The notes beneath the pieces were generated by a model, which was given only the letters and a program-made list of their open reading frames with translations, searched no databases and was not told the origin of the DNA. From the NCBI GenBank assembly GCA_006226685.1, contig SBGG01000070.1, positions 1 through 57,060 of the forward strand: 57,060 nt of DNA, in the 5' to 3' direction. The translations under genes and the position numbers were made by a program. Every line of letters begins with the position of its first letter. Within the stretch, counting starts at the first letter, position 1. Positions 25,877 to 35,311 of this stretch are shown here, piece by piece. Source of the stretch: Sphingomonadales bacterium (GTDB taxonomy: Bacteria; Pseudomonadota; Alphaproteobacteria; Sphingomonadales; Sphingomonadaceae).

Positions 25877-27934
25877 ATGACCAGCCATCGCCGCCATCAT
25901 CACAGCCGTCGTCTTTCATCTCATTTTCTTCTGCTCTCGTCGGCATTGCTGACGGGCGGTTTTGCCTCTGCCGCCGCCGCGCAGACGGGGGCGCCCGCAT
26001 CGGATCCGCAAGCCGGGGAAATCATCATTTTGGGGCGGGGCCTGCCTTTGCCGCCCGCAACCCCGGCTTATGGTTCGGAAGTGCTGGACCGCGACCGGCT
26101 GGAGCAGGAACCTTCGGGCCGGATTGAAAATGCGCTGGCCGATATTGCCGGTTTTCAGCAGTTTCGTCGCTCCGACAGCCGTTCGGCCAACCCGTCGGCG
26201 CAGGGCGTGACGCTGCGCGCGCTGGGCGGCAATGCATCGAGCCGGGCGCTGCTGTTGCTCGACGGCGTGCCGCAGGCCGACCCGTTTTTCGGTCATATTC
26301 CGTTCACCGCACTGGTGCCTGAACGGCTGGGCGCGGTGCGCATTACGCGGGGCGGCGGTGTCGGCGCTTTTGGTGCAGGCGCGGTGGCCGGGACCATCGA
26401 GATGGTGAGCGCCGACCGGTCACAGCTTCCGCTGATCGATGCGTCCGCCCTTGTCGGCAGCCGTGACGCGCAGGAATTAAGTGCGAGCCTGTCGCCTGAT
26501 CTCGGCGCGGGCTTCGTCACCATCTCCGGCCGGTGGGAGCGGGGGGACGGTTTCTATACCGCGCCCCGCGATCAGCGGGTCGCCGCCAGCGTGCCCACAC
26601 GCTACCGCGACTGGTCGACCAGCCTGCGTGGAGTCGCGCCGGTTGGCGATAGCGGGGAGATACAGGCAAGGATCGGCATTTTCCGCGATAACCGTACATT
26701 GCGTTTCGCCGGGGCCGACAATAGCAGCGAGGGGCAGGATGCAAGCATCCGTTATCTCTCGCATGGGCGCTGGAAAATCGATGCGCTCGCCTATGTCCAG
26801 TCGCGCAATTTCTCCAGCATCACCGTGAGTTCGACCAGCTATCGCCCGGTGCTCGATCAATATGATACGCCCGCGACCGGGATTGGCGGCAAGATAGAGG
26901 TGCGCCCGCCAGTGGGCGAGGATCATGTGCTGCGGATCGGCAGTGATGCGCGGTTCGTATCCGGCACCATGCTGGAAAATGCGATCAGCGCTGGCACCGG
27001 CAATGTGACCTATCGGCGGCGCGGCTATGGGCGGCAGATGACGACCGGTTTCTTCATCGAGGACGACTGGACCCTTGGCAAGCTGATCCTTACCGCCGGG
27101 GCGCGGGCGGATCGCTGGACGATCACGCGCGGTGCTTTCCATGAACAGAATGCGACCGGAGCGACCACGCGCGACGACCATTATCCGAAGCGGGACGGTT
27201 GGGAAGGCAGTTTCCGCGCCGGGGCATTGTGGCATGCCAATGCTGTGCTGGCGCTGCGCATGGCCGGATATACCGGCTTTCGGTTGCCGACACTCAACGA
27301 GCTTTATCGCGGTTTCACCGTTTTTCCGGTCGTGACGACCGCCAATCCAGATCTGAAGCCAGAGAAGCTGAAGGGCGCAGAGGCCGGGTTCGAACTGACG
27401 CCGCTTTCGGGAGTTCGGCTGAGCGCCACCGCCTTTTACAATCGGCTCGATAATGCGATTGCCAATGTAACCATCGGCACCAATTTGCGCCAGCGGCGCA
27501 ATGTCGACCGGATCGTCGCGAAAGGCGTCGAACTGTCGGGCGAGGTTGCGCTGGGGCAGGTGCATCTGACCGCCTCCTGGGCCTATTCGGACAGCAAGGT
27601 GCATGATGGCGGCAATCTCGACGGCCAGATCCCGGCCCAGAGCCCGCACCATATGGCGACGGTCGGCCTTGGCTGGCAACCGGTGGAGGGCGGCAGCATC
27701 GGTGCGCGGTTGCGCTATGTCGGCCCGCAATATGAGGATGATCTGGGCGTCAACCGGATGCCCGATGCGGTCACTGTCGACGGCTATGCGCAATGGCCGC
27801 TGGCTTATGGTGTCAGCCTTGTCGGCCGGGTCGAGAATCTGTTCGATGAACGGGTGGTCACCCGGCAGGTCGGCACCAGTCTGGATCTCGGTACGCCCAG
27901 AACGGTCTGGGTCGGGGTCAAATTCTCGGGGTAA
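25877..27934 (+). CDS. TonB-dependent outer-membrane receptor (BtuB/siderophore type)
   Basis: This 685-residue receptor has a signal peptide (AAAAQ cleavage) and a plug domain (EIIILGRG, ENALADIAGFQQF, VTLRALGGNASSRALLLLDGVPQ, then VRITRGGG and AVAGTIEM). A 22-strand-type beta-barrel ends in TVWVGVKFSG. The C-terminal residue is Gly, not the usual aromatic, a small oddity for BAM recognition, although Phe precedes by two. No ligand is evident from the neighbours. A 7-bp hairpin (TTCCCGG/CCGGGAA, 27,935-27,952) follows without a U-run. Confidence 0.9.
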   Translation: MTSHRRHHHSRRLSSHFLLLSSALLTGGFASAAAAQTGAPASDPQAGEIIILGRGLPLPPATPAYGSEVLDRDRLEQEPSGRIENALADIAGFQQFRRSDSRSANPSAQGVTLRALGGNASSRALLLLDGVPQADPFFGHIPFTALVPERLGAVRITRGGGVGAFGAGAVAGTIEMVSADRSQLPLIDASALVGSRDAQELSASLSPDLGAGFVTISGRWERGDGFYTAPRDQRVAASVPTRYRDWSTSLRGVAPVGDSGEIQARIGIFRDNRTLRFAGADNSSEGQDASIRYLSHGRWKIDALAYVQSRNFSSITVSSTSYRPVLDQYDTPATGIGGKIEVRPPVGEDHVLRIGSDARFVSGTMLENAISAGTGNVTYRRRGYGRQMTTGFFIEDDWTLGKLILTAGARADRWTITRGAFHEQNATGATTRDDHYPKRDGWEGSFRAGALWHANAVLALRMAGYTGFRLPTLNELYRGFTVFPVVTTANPDLKPEKLKGAEAGFELTPLSGVRLSATAFYNRLDNAIANVTIGTNLRQRRNVDRIVAKGVELSGEVALGQVHLTASWAYSDSKVHDGGNLDGQIPAQSPHHMATVGLGWQPVEGGSIGARLRYVGPQYEDDLGVNRMPDAVTVDGYAQWPLAYGVSLVGRVENLFDERVVTRQVGTSLDLGTPRTVWVGVKFSG

Positions 27935-28065
27935 TTCCCGGCGGGCCGGGAAAGCGGACAAGAGGCGCGGTCCGCATGGACAACGAAAAGCGGACCATTT
28001 CTGTGAGGCAAGGATGTCGGCCCGTGCCGGATTCGGTCGCCGAGGTGCCAGGTGTAAAACGTCAA

Positions 28066-28087
28066 AATATATTGCATAATATATTGC
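28066..28087. repeat. Two AATATATTGC direct repeats, AT-rich promoter region
   Basis: AATATATTGC occurs at 28,066-28,075 and 28,078-28,087, 12 bases apart, inside an AT-rich stretch of the otherwise GC-rich 348-base gap before the ubiX-like remnant. It may be an operator or promoter of the decayed gene. Nothing else is recognisable in the gap. Confidence 0.4.
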
Positions 28088-28282
28088 GAATAAATATCGG
28101 CAATCCTATAAGGACGGAGAGGCAGGTCGGGTAAAGCGATCGGCGTCATGGAAATGACGGTCGAGCGGGGAGTTCCTGATGGAAGCATTGCTTCGGATTG
28201 TGCTGTCTGTCCGCTTGGATTTAAGCGGAGCAAATGCGATGGCCGATGATAGCCGCCCTGTGGTTTTGCCGGGTATCGGGAC

Positions 28283-28850
28283 ATGAGCCTTCCTGTCATC
28301 ATCGGGATCAGCGGTGCTTCGGGTGCCCTTTATGGGGTTCGTCTGCTGGAAACTCCGGCACGGCTGGGGCGGGAGACTTTTCTGGTCGTGAGCAAGGCTG
28401 GCCAGCGCACGATCGAGGAAGAACTGGATATCGACATCAAGGAGATTCGCGCATTTGCAACGCGCTGGTTTCCGATAGCGGATATCGGGGCGTCGATTGC
28501 CAGCGGCTCGGTGCGCACGGCGGGAATGATTGTCGCGCCCTGTTCGATTCGTACCGCAGCGGAAATCGCTACGGGAAATACCTCCAGCCTGCTGACAAGA
28601 GCGGCCGACGTCGTCCTGAAGGTACGACGGCGCCTCGTCCTGATGGTGCGCGAGACACCGCTTCGCACCGGGCATTTGCGGACTCTTACTCAGTTGTCGG
28701 AGATGAATGCGATTATTTGCGCCGCCGGTACCGGCTTTCTATTCCCGGCCCCGGTCGCTGGACGACATGGTCAACCACAGCGTCGGCCGCGTGCTTGACC
28801 TGTTTGACATAGACAGCGGCGAAGTGGGGCGCTGGAAATGTGAGGCCTGA
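28283..28850 (+). pseudogene. UbiX-like flavin prenyltransferase, frameshifted
   Basis: The first 145 codons encode a UbiX/Pad1 flavin prenyltransferase: IIGISGASGALYGVRLLE (flavin site), IVAPCSIRTAAEIATGN, and RRRLVLMVRETPLRTGHL. After ...SEMNAIIC near 28,720 the family sequence continues in another frame (PPVPAFYSRPRSLDDMVNHS, GRVLDLFDI) to a TGA at 28,848. A single extra base therefore breaks the C-terminus, which carries part of the oligomer and active site. Such proteins make prenyl-FMN for UbiD decarboxylases, but no ubiD is nearby. Loss of function is likely. Confidence 0.8.
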
Positions 28851-28909
28851 TGATAGCGTGATGGCGTGATGGCCGCGTGCTTGCGGTCGCTTAACTATTC
28901 CCCTTCCGA

Positions 28910-29287
28910 ATGACAGGACACCTGGTCGGCGTGTCGCGCATGCTCATGGGGCTTCGCGGTGCGTTTCAGGAACGCGTACCGATATTGTTCTGTTCGGGCG
29001 ACAGCATTTCCTTCGGTGAAGGCGACAATAAATGGGTCGGCTTTCACTGGGAGCGTTATCTGGCCGATTATGGCGGTCCGGCCCGTTTTATGGAGCCTGC
29101 GGTCAAATCGTCCTTCGGCCTGAATCACAGCGCATTGCTGGCCGGAACGGTGCAGCGTGCCTGTCAGATGGCCAAAACGGCCCTGGAAGGACCGGTTTTT
29201 CTCGCTTTGCCGTTCGAATATCTCGCGGGGGAGAGCGATTCTCCGCTGTTGCCGGTGAGCGGCTACACAATCAATGCCTGTTGCTGA
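28910..29287 (+). pseudogene. Fragment of a thiamine-diphosphate enzyme (acetolactate-synthase-like)
   Basis: About 120 residues match the end of a TPP-enzyme N-terminal domain: GVSRMLMGLRGAFQERVPILFCSGD, NHSALLAGTVQRACQMAKTALEGPVFLALPFEYLAGE. The catalytic N-terminal Glu region and the central and C-terminal domains are missing. The fragment joins abruptly to unrelated antisense sequence near 29,285. It is a deletion remnant. Confidence 0.72.
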
Positions 29288-29480
29288 TGCGCGACATAGG
29301 ATCAGCAGGCGCGATCTGGCCTTGTTCCCAAGCTTGAGAAAGGCTGCGGGCGCAATGTCCATGGCCAGCGAATTCGCGATTACCAGAATCTGCGCCTCGG
29401 CCGTGGAGGTGGAGGCCGCGACGATCCCGGCGAAGAACAGGCCCAGCAACGCGACCGAGATCCATGCTGTGCTCGAATTC
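29283..29480 (-). pseudogene. Fragment of a sodium:solute symporter
   Basis: Read on the minus strand, about 60 residues resemble a transmembrane segment of SSS-family permeases: AWISVALLGLFFAGIVAAS, then TSTAEAQILVIANSLAMDI. This is the well-conserved region around TM8 of the family. Both ends are cut, by the TPP fragment and the amidohydrolase fragment. Confidence 0.6.
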
Positions 29481-29927
29481 TTGCCCTATCTTTGGTATCC
29501 CGCTCCGCCGATGCGGGATGTCGCGCGCGTGGCAGGGGATAAGCGCGTGGAACGCTTCTCTCCTGTCAGGGAATTGCTGGATGCGGGCATCCTGACCATT
29601 GCCGGATCGGACTGGCCGGTCACACCGTCGGTCAGCCCGTGGATCGGGATCGAAACACTGGTAATGCGGCAGGCGCCCGGCGGTGCTGGGCCGGTGGCCT
29701 CCCTCGTGGAATGGATCAGCGTGGCTCAGGCCATTGATCTTTTCATGCATCAGGCGGCCGTTGCATTGGGCGTGGCGGGCAAGCGAGGGAGCATCGAACT
29801 CGGCAAACAGGCCGATCTGATTATTATCGATCGCGATTCCTTCACCATCGCTGTCGGTGATATTCACAATGTTCGCGTTTTGCGCACGATCATTGACGAC
29901 AAGGAAGTCTATCAGGCTGCGCGATAA
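29481..29927 (+). pseudogene. C-terminal fragment of a YtcJ-type amidohydrolase
   Basis: About 145 residues match the end of amidohydrolase_3 proteins: LPYLWYPAPP, PVRELLDAGILTIAGSDWPVT with the metal-binding Asp, EWISVAQAIDLFMHQAAVALG and RGSIELGKQADLIIIDRD. The N-terminal two-thirds, including the HxH metal site, is absent. An open frame extends upstream into the antisense symporter fragment but is not homologous there. Confidence 0.75.
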
Positions 29928-30139
29928 CGGACGCAGCCCGGCAGTCCCGGATTTTGGCCCGTGCGGTTTCGAAATCGCCGGACGGGTCAACTGAGGCGAG
30001 GGTGGCTGAGCCGTAACATGTCTGGTGCCGGGGCATGAATATGTCCCGGCATTTGGCTGCAAGACTCCTATCTCCATCGGTTGCAAGGATGGACGTCGCA
30101 GGGATGGGCGATGTCTTCATCGGGTGTCTTTGACGGTCG

Positions 30140-30264
30140 GTGAAACGCGAATGCGTCTATCTCTATATAGTTGAGACAGGAAGCAACCGTGGCGAGGCCG
30201 GGGCCGCTGGTTCACCTTCTACAACCACCATTGGTCTCATTCTGCTCATGCCAGTGATGGGGCC
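30140..30264 (+). mobile_element. IS3-family transposase remnant (C-terminus, frameshifted)
   Basis: One frame reads VKRECVYLYIVETGSNRGEA and a second, shortly after, RWFTFYNHHWSHSAHA. Together they resemble the C-terminal end of IS3-family orfB (KRECVYLHAWETG...RWxxFYNxxRPHxAHGG). The rest is missing. It fuses directly to an IS5/MITE-type terminal repeat. Confidence 0.65.
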
Positions 30265-30271
30265 TGACCTT
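30249..30271. repeat. Solo MITE/IS5 terminal repeat
   Basis: TGCCAGTGATGGGGCCTGAC (30,249-30,268) matches the right end of the MITE at 21,239-21,261 at all but about two positions. No left end is visible nearby, so this is a relic of an element. The 255 bases from here to 30,526 contain only the AT-rich leader of the next gene. Confidence 0.6.
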
Positions 30272-30389
30272 GGAGGTCATCCAAAGACAGGGTGAGAGGG
30301 CCGCCTTGGCGGGGGGCTCCCGATTGGCCATGCGCCGGTTTGTCTGCGGCTCAGGTGACATTTGTATGTCTGTCGCACATTATCTCAAT

Positions 30390-30460
30390 TTCGGCATTTT
30401 CTGCCTAAAATATGAAAAATTTCTGATAAATATGCTTATATTGTGCCAATTTTTGCAGGT
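30390..30460 (+). promoter_or_regulatory. AT-rich leader and probable promoter of the E1-E2 genes
   Basis: The stretch GCCTAAAATATGAAAAATTT and following TGATAAATATGCTTATATTG is far more AT-rich than its surroundings and precedes the E1 gene by about 70-130 bases. It contains overlapping AT dyads of the kind bound by Lrp/AsnC-type regulators. No exact -35/-10 pair can be chosen. Confidence 0.35.
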
Positions 30461-30526
30461 CTTTGCAAGGACATGAGGGCCGAACGTGCGGTAGGTTGGT
30501 GTCCGTTCTAAGACAGGATACCGACA

Positions 30527-32869
30527 ATGGCCTCAACCACCTTACGCTCCCGGCAAGATGTCATCAGTGCACTGGAGCACCTCGATAGGCAGCTTCTCTG
30601 GCTGTCCTCGTGGATGATCCATAATGCCAACCACATTCGGCCAAAGCGCGACGGGCTGAAGGTCGGCGGGCATCAGGCCAGTTGCGCCTCGATAACGGCG
30701 ATCATGGCCGCGCTCTATTTCCACGCGCTCCGTCCGCAAGACAAGGTTTCTGTCAAACCCCATGCCGGCCCGATCCTGCATGCGATCCACTATCTGCTCG
30801 GAAATCAGTCACGCGACCTGATGGAACGGTTTCGTGGTCTGGGCGGCGTTCAGAGCTATCCCTCGCGTACAAAAGACCAGATACCCGTCGATTTCTCGAC
30901 CGGCTCGGTGGGGCTTGGTGTCGCGGTTACTGCCTTTACCAGCCTTGTTCAGGATTATCTGATCGCTCACGGTCAGGTGCAGGAGCAGGATGCCGGGCGG
31001 ATGATTGCCTTGATGGGGGATGCGGAACTTGATGAAGGCAATATCTACGAATGCCTGATCGAGGGCTATAAGCATGACTTGCGCAATTGCTGGTGGATCG
31101 TCGACTATAATCGGCAGTCGCTCGATGCGACCACGGCCGACCGCATGTTCCGGCGCTTCGACGATATATTCGAGACCTGCGGCTGGCGTGTCGTCACGCT
31201 TAAATATGGCAAGCTTCAGCGCGAGGCCTTCAAAAGGCCCGGGGGCCAGGCTTTGGAAGATTGGATCGACAATTGCCCCAATGCCGATTTCGCCGCTCTG
31301 ACCTATCAGGGCGGTTCCGCGTGGCGTGCCCGGCTTCTGGCCGATCTTGGCGCGAAACCGCATGTGCGCAAACTGATCGACAGCTATGATGATGAGGGCC
31401 TTGCACGCCTTATGACAAATCTGGGCGGTCATTGTGTCGAGACGCTTATCGATGCCTTTGACGCCGCTCAGGATGAGGTTCCGACCCTTTTCATCGCCTA
31501 TACGGTGAAGGGGCATGGTCTGCCGCTTGCAGGGCATAAGGACAATCATTCGGGCATGATGAACCCATCCCAGATGGAGCAATTTCGCGCCAGCCTCGGC
31601 ATTGCCGAGGGGCAGGAATGGGGAAAATGGGCGGGTCTGGGCGATAATATGGCTGCCGATCTTCAGACATTCGTGGAAGACAGCCCGATTGCCCGTGTGC
31701 GCCCGGAGGCGCAGGCACCTTCAGTGGCCGTGCCCCCGCGTCTGCCCGTGCCGGATGGCGCCGAGCAGTCGACCCAGGCCGCGTTCGGACGTATTCTGCT
31801 CGATCTGGCGAAATCCGGCGAGGAGATGGCCGACCGGATCGTCACCACAGCGCCGGACGTCACCCAGACCACCAATCTTGGCGGCTTCGTCAATCAAAGG
31901 GGGCTGTTCCGCCGCCAGGAACTGGCGGATGTCTTCCACAACGCCAAAATCCCCTCGGCGCAGCGCTGGTCGCAACATGCGGCCGGCCAGCATATCGAAT
32001 TGGGCATTGCCGAAAACAACTTCTTCATCGCGCTGACATCGCTCGGCCTTGCCGCGCCGCATTTCGGGACGCGTCTGCTTCCTGTGGGAACGGTCTATGA
32101 TCCGTTCATTGCGCGCGGTCTCGATGCGCTGAACTATGGTTGCTACTCGGATGCGCGCTTCCTGCTGGTCGGCACGCCTTCAGGCCTGACATTGGCCGCA
32201 GAGGGAGGGGCTCACCAGTCGATCAACACTCCGCTGATCGGCATGGGGCAACCCAATCTCACCTATTTCGAACCGGCCTTTGCGGACGAACTGGCCGCGA
32301 TGATGCGCTGGGCGTTCGAGCATATGCAAATGCCTGATGGCAGCTCTGTCTATCTGCGCCTGACCACGCGCGCGATACCGCAGGTCGTCCGCGATGACGG
32401 CGCATGGGAAGCCGATGCACTGAAAGGCGGATACTGGCTGCGCAAGCCTTCCATGGGGGCAGAGGCCGCCATCGTCTTTACGGGCGTCGTGGCGCCCGAA
32501 GCCCTTGCGGCATGGGAGCAGCTGGCCGATGACATACCGGGCCTCGGCCTGCTCAATGTGACGTCACCCGATCTGCTGCATCGCGGCTGGTCGGCGCGGC
32601 GTGCCGCACGCTGGAACGGCACGGTCTCGCAGCCCTGCCACGCAGAGACTCTGTTGTCGGACCTGGCGCCTGACGCCGGACTTGTGACCATCCTCGACGG
32701 TTCGCCCGGCGCTTTGTCATGGCTGGGCGGGGTCCTGGGCATGCGCGTCAGCCCACTCGGCACCGATCGCTTCGGCCAGACCGGCGACTTGCCGGACCTT
32801 TACCGGGCCTATCGTCTCGACAGCGAAGCCATCATCGATGCGGCGGCCGAACTGTATCTGGGAGACTGA
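30527..32869 (+). CDS. Homodimeric 2-oxoacid dehydrogenase E1 (AceE/MdeB-like transketolase family)
   Basis: This 780-residue TPP enzyme has a transketolase N-terminal domain with the TPP/Mg motif [15 protein letters not shown] (GD at 164-165) ending at N195. A pyrimidine-binding domain follows ([22 protein letters not shown] with the catalytic Glu), then a C-terminal domain. The order resembles AceE and the MdeB E1 of Pseudomonas methionine-degradation operons, but it is about 100 residues shorter than AceE. It would decarboxylate a 2-oxoacid and pass the acyl group to the E2 encoded next, 1 base after its stop. Substrate candidates are pyruvate, 2-oxobutyrate or an aromatic-pathway 2-oxoacid. 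Confidence 0.85.
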   Translation: MASTTLRSRQDVISALEHLDRQLLWLSSWMIHNANHIRPKRDGLKVGGHQASCASITAIMAALYFHALRPQDKVSVKPHAGPILHAIHYLLGNQSRDLMERFRGLGGVQSYPSRTKDQIPVDFSTGSVGLGVAVTAFTSLVQDYLIAHGQVQEQDAGRMIALMGDAELDEGNIYECLIEGYKHDLRNCWWIVDYNRQSLDATTADRMFRRFDDIFETCGWRVVTLKYGKLQREAFKRPGGQALEDWIDNCPNADFAALTYQGGSAWRARLLADLGAKPHVRKLIDSYDDEGLARLMTNLGGHCVETLIDAFDAAQDEVPTLFIAYTVKGHGLPLAGHKDNHSGMMNPSQMEQFRASLGIAEGQEWGKWAGLGDNMAADLQTFVEDSPIARVRPEAQAPSVAVPPRLPVPDGAEQSTQAAFGRILLDLAKSGEEMADRIVTTAPDVTQTTNLGGFVNQRGLFRRQELADVFHNAKIPSAQRWSQHAAGQHIELGIAENNFFIALTSLGLAAPHFGTRLLPVGTVYDPFIARGLDALNYGCYSDARFLLVGTPSGLTLAAEGGAHQSINTPLIGMGQPNLTYFEPAFADELAAMMRWAFEHMQMPDGSSVYLRLTTRAIPQVVRDDGAWEADALKGGYWLRKPSMGAEAAIVFTGVVAPEALAAWEQLADDIPGLGLLNVTSPDLLHRGWSARRAARWNGTVSQPCHAETLLSDLAPDAGLVTILDGSPGALSWLGGVLGMRVSPLGTDRFGQTGDLPDLYRAYRLDSEAIIDAAAELYLGD

Positions 32870-32870
32870 T

Positions 32871-34166
32871 ATGGATATTGAACTCAAGATGCCGGCGCTG
32901 TCGCCGACCATGGAGAAGGGGACGCTTGCCCGCTGGCTGGTGGCGGAGGGTGACCTGGTGAAATCCGGGGATCTCGTCGCAGAAGTCGAAACCGACAAGG
33001 CCGTGATGGAAGTCGAGGCGGCCGGGGAGGGCCGTATCACCCAGCTCGTGATTGCGGCTGGCTCCGAGGATGTGCCAGTTGGCACTGTCATCGCGCTTCT
33101 CGCGAGCGCGGGCGCAGATCCGGATCCTGTTGCGCGCGTTCATAACGGTGCGGTTGCCCTCGAACAGCCTGCGACCGGGATTGCGGAGATCGCCGAAGCA
33201 GTCCCTTCAGCCTTGACGCATTTGGAGCCTGCATATGACGAGGCCGCCGCTCCTCTTCCTCTGACAATGCCGACGGATCGCATGAAAGCGAGCCCGCTCG
33301 CCCAACGCATCGCGGGCGCAAAAGGCATTGATCTGTCAGGCATTGCCGGTACCGGCCCGGACGGGCGGATCATCCGGGCCGATCTCGGTCTTCCGTCGCT
33401 TCTCTCACCACCCTCTGTGCCGGTTTTTTCGATCCCAGCTTCGGCGGTCGCGCCAATCGCGCGCCCACCCGCTGGTGTCCCGGTCGAGACCATCAGGCTT
33501 TCCGGGATGCGCAAGACGATTGCCCGGCGCCTCACTCAGTCCAGGCAGAGCGTTCCACATTTTTATCTGACGGTGCGTTGCAACCTCGATGCCTTGCTTA
33601 CGCTGCGGGCGGAACTCAACGCCAGCCTTGCCGCGCAGGATGTTAAGCTCAGTGTGAATGATATGCTGATAAAGGCGCTGGCCCTCGCGCTGGGGGAAGT
33701 GCCCGATGCCAATGTCCGGTTCGGCGGCGACGAATTGCACCGTTTCGACCGGGCAGACATATCCATGGCGGTCGCAGTGGATGGGGGGGTGGTAACGCCG
33801 GTCATCCGGGATGTCGGCGGCCTCTCTCTCGCGGCCATCGCCCGCGCCAGCCGGCTACTGGCCGGGAAGGCGCGCGACGGCAAGTTGATGCCGGAGGATT
33901 GTCAGGGCGGCACGGCGTCGATTTCGAACCTTGGCATGTTCGGCATTGATGAAATGCTCCCGGTGATCAATCCGCCTGAGGCCCTTATTCTCGGCGCTGC
34001 GGCCGGTATGGAACAGCCCTGGAAGGTCGATGGCGAGGTGCGGCTTGCAACGGTCATGGCCGCCACCGCGAGCTTCGATCATCGGGCCATTGACGGGGCG
34101 GTTGCTGCCCGCTTTCTGCAGGCCTTCCGCGAACTGGTGGAGACACCGCTCTTGCTCGTCGCCTGA
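32871..34166 (+). CDS. Dihydrolipoamide acyltransferase (E2) of a 2-oxoacid dehydrogenase complex
   Basis: This 431-residue protein has one lipoyl domain (residues 1-77, lipoyl-lysine K43 in VETDKAVME) and an Ala/Pro linker. A peripheral-subunit-binding domain follows ([29 protein letters not shown], near 142-178), then a catalytic domain with H404 and D408 in [10 protein letters not shown]. It carries the acyl group from the adjacent E1 to CoA. It is coupled to E1, and GGGAGA precedes the ATG. No E3 gene follows, so a shared lipoamide dehydrogenase must come from elsewhere. Confidence 0.92.
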   Translation: MDIELKMPALSPTMEKGTLARWLVAEGDLVKSGDLVAEVETDKAVMEVEAAGEGRITQLVIAAGSEDVPVGTVIALLASAGADPDPVARVHNGAVALEQPATGIAEIAEAVPSALTHLEPAYDEAAAPLPLTMPTDRMKASPLAQRIAGAKGIDLSGIAGTGPDGRIIRADLGLPSLLSPPSVPVFSIPASAVAPIARPPAGVPVETIRLSGMRKTIARRLTQSRQSVPHFYLTVRCNLDALLTLRAELNASLAAQDVKLSVNDMLIKALALALGEVPDANVRFGGDELHRFDRADISMAVAVDGGVVTPVIRDVGGLSLAAIARASRLLAGKARDGKLMPEDCQGGTASISNLGMFGIDEMLPVINPPEALILGAAAGMEQPWKVDGEVRLATVMAATASFDHRAIDGAVAARFLQAFRELVETPLLLVA

Positions 34167-34262
34167 GCGGTATCCTGCCCCTTCAGGCCGATCCGGCGAG
34201 AGTGTCGATTGAGTGTCTGGCCGGTCCCCCATTGGGGCCGGTCATGATAGCTCTCGCGCTCA

Positions 34263-34664
34263 TTACCCGCTTCTGGGGCGATATTCCCGTATGAATGAGG
34301 CGGAACGAATAGAAGTATAGAGATCGCCCGAGAACTCATAGAGAACGAAGCTGTTGATATAATATCGATCGCCCTCTTTCATCGGATGAGCGGCGAAATC
34401 GGGCGCATCCATGACCGCGAGAAATTCCGATTCCAGTTCCGCCGCCAGCATGGTTCCATCCACGAAACAGCCGCGAATATGGATGGTCCGTCTGGTCTCC
34501 CTTTTGACCTTGCGGTAGAAATTGACGATTGCGTCCCGGCCGACCAGTTCGGTGCCGTTGCCGATGACAAGACGAACATCCGGTGCGTAATGGGAGATAA
34601 GGCGCGGCCAGTCGTTGGCGTTGAAGGCCTCCATATAGGCGTGGAACCGTTCCTCCTGCGTCAT
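34263..34664 (-). CDS. SnoaL-like (NTF2-fold) protein
   Basis: This 133-residue cytosolic protein has the NTF2-like pattern: helix FHAYMEAFNANDWPRLISHYAPDVRL, then VGRDAIVNFYRKVKRE and beta strands ending in SIRSASFI. It is related to the two other SnoaL-fold proteins of this operon. Such proteins act as small isomerases, hydratases or cyclases, or as binding proteins. Catalytic residues cannot be assigned. It is the last gene, overlapping the preceding one by 4 bases (ATGA). Confidence 0.75.
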   Translation of the reverse strand: MTQEERFHAYMEAFNANDWPRLISHYAPDVRLVIGNGTELVGRDAIVNFYRKVKRETRRTIHIRGCFVDGTMLAAELESEFLAVMDAPDFAAHPMKEGDRYYINSFVLYEFSGDLYTSIRSASFIREYRPRSG

Positions 34665-35215
34665 GACCGGGCCCCTTTCTGCGGGCTGAACCGGGCGGAG
34701 CGGATGCGCGTGAAGTGCCGGTCGGCAATGTCATACATGACGAAATTCACGCTCTCGCGCCGGGCGCCCTTTGCCATCGGTCCGGTGGGCATATCCGGCC
34801 AGTCCCGGTTGGCCGTCAATGTGGTGCGCAATGCGGCAAGGATATGGTCGCCTTCCGGCGCCCCGACAAAGGTGATAAGTTCGACCCGTTCGGCAAGATA
34901 GCGATGTGCGTTGCGATAGAAATCGAGCACGGCATCCCGGCCGGTCAATGTCGTCGCCTGTCCGTGAAATTGCACCTCTTTGGCATAAAAGGTACCGAAG
35001 ACGGGGAAGTCCGAACGGTTGAAGGCGGCGAGATACACCTCGAACCAGTGCCGCAATTCCCTTTGGGCCGGTGTATGAGGGGCAGGGGGAAGTGGTTTGC
35101 CTTGTGCGAAGGCGCCCGAACCTGCCCATCCGAGTGCAGCCATCATCAGGAATGCCCGTCGCGACGGAGGGAAAAGCGGCCCTGTTTCTTCATTTTGTGT
35201 TTCTTCATTCTGCAT
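34661..35215 (-). CDS. SnoaL-like protein with Tat-type signal
   Basis: This 184-residue protein has an N-terminal SRRAFLMMAALGWAGSGAFA segment, a twin-arginine-type export signal. An NTF2-fold domain follows (LRHWFEVYLAAFNRSDFPVF, LTGRDAVLDFYRNAHRYLA, FTRIRSARFS). Export by Tat suggests folding or cofactor loading in the cytoplasm and action in the periplasm. A strong site, AAGGAGAGGTCAG, precedes the ATG. It is closely related to the downstream cytosolic copy, which indicates a local duplication with change of compartment. Confidence 0.75.
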   Translation of the reverse strand: MQNEETQNEETGPLFPPSRRAFLMMAALGWAGSGAFAQGKPLPPAPHTPAQRELRHWFEVYLAAFNRSDFPVFGTFYAKEVQFHGQATTLTGRDAVLDFYRNAHRYLAERVELITFVGAPEGDHILAALRTTLTANRDWPDMPTGPMAKGARRESVNFVMYDIADRHFTRIRSARFSPQKGARS

Positions 35216-35311
35216 CTGACCTCTCCTTGCCCGGGTGCGGCCTGAGTATGGCCCCTGTTCGACCTCGTCGATGTCGCAGCCATTATCGGGGGCAGGTGTC
35301 GAGACGCGGGT

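Noticed and set aside
30270..30476. A 68-codon frame just upstream of the E1 gene
   Set aside because: There is no convincing start signal, the composition shifts from Arg-rich to AT-derived hydrophobic residues, and it spans the probable promoter.
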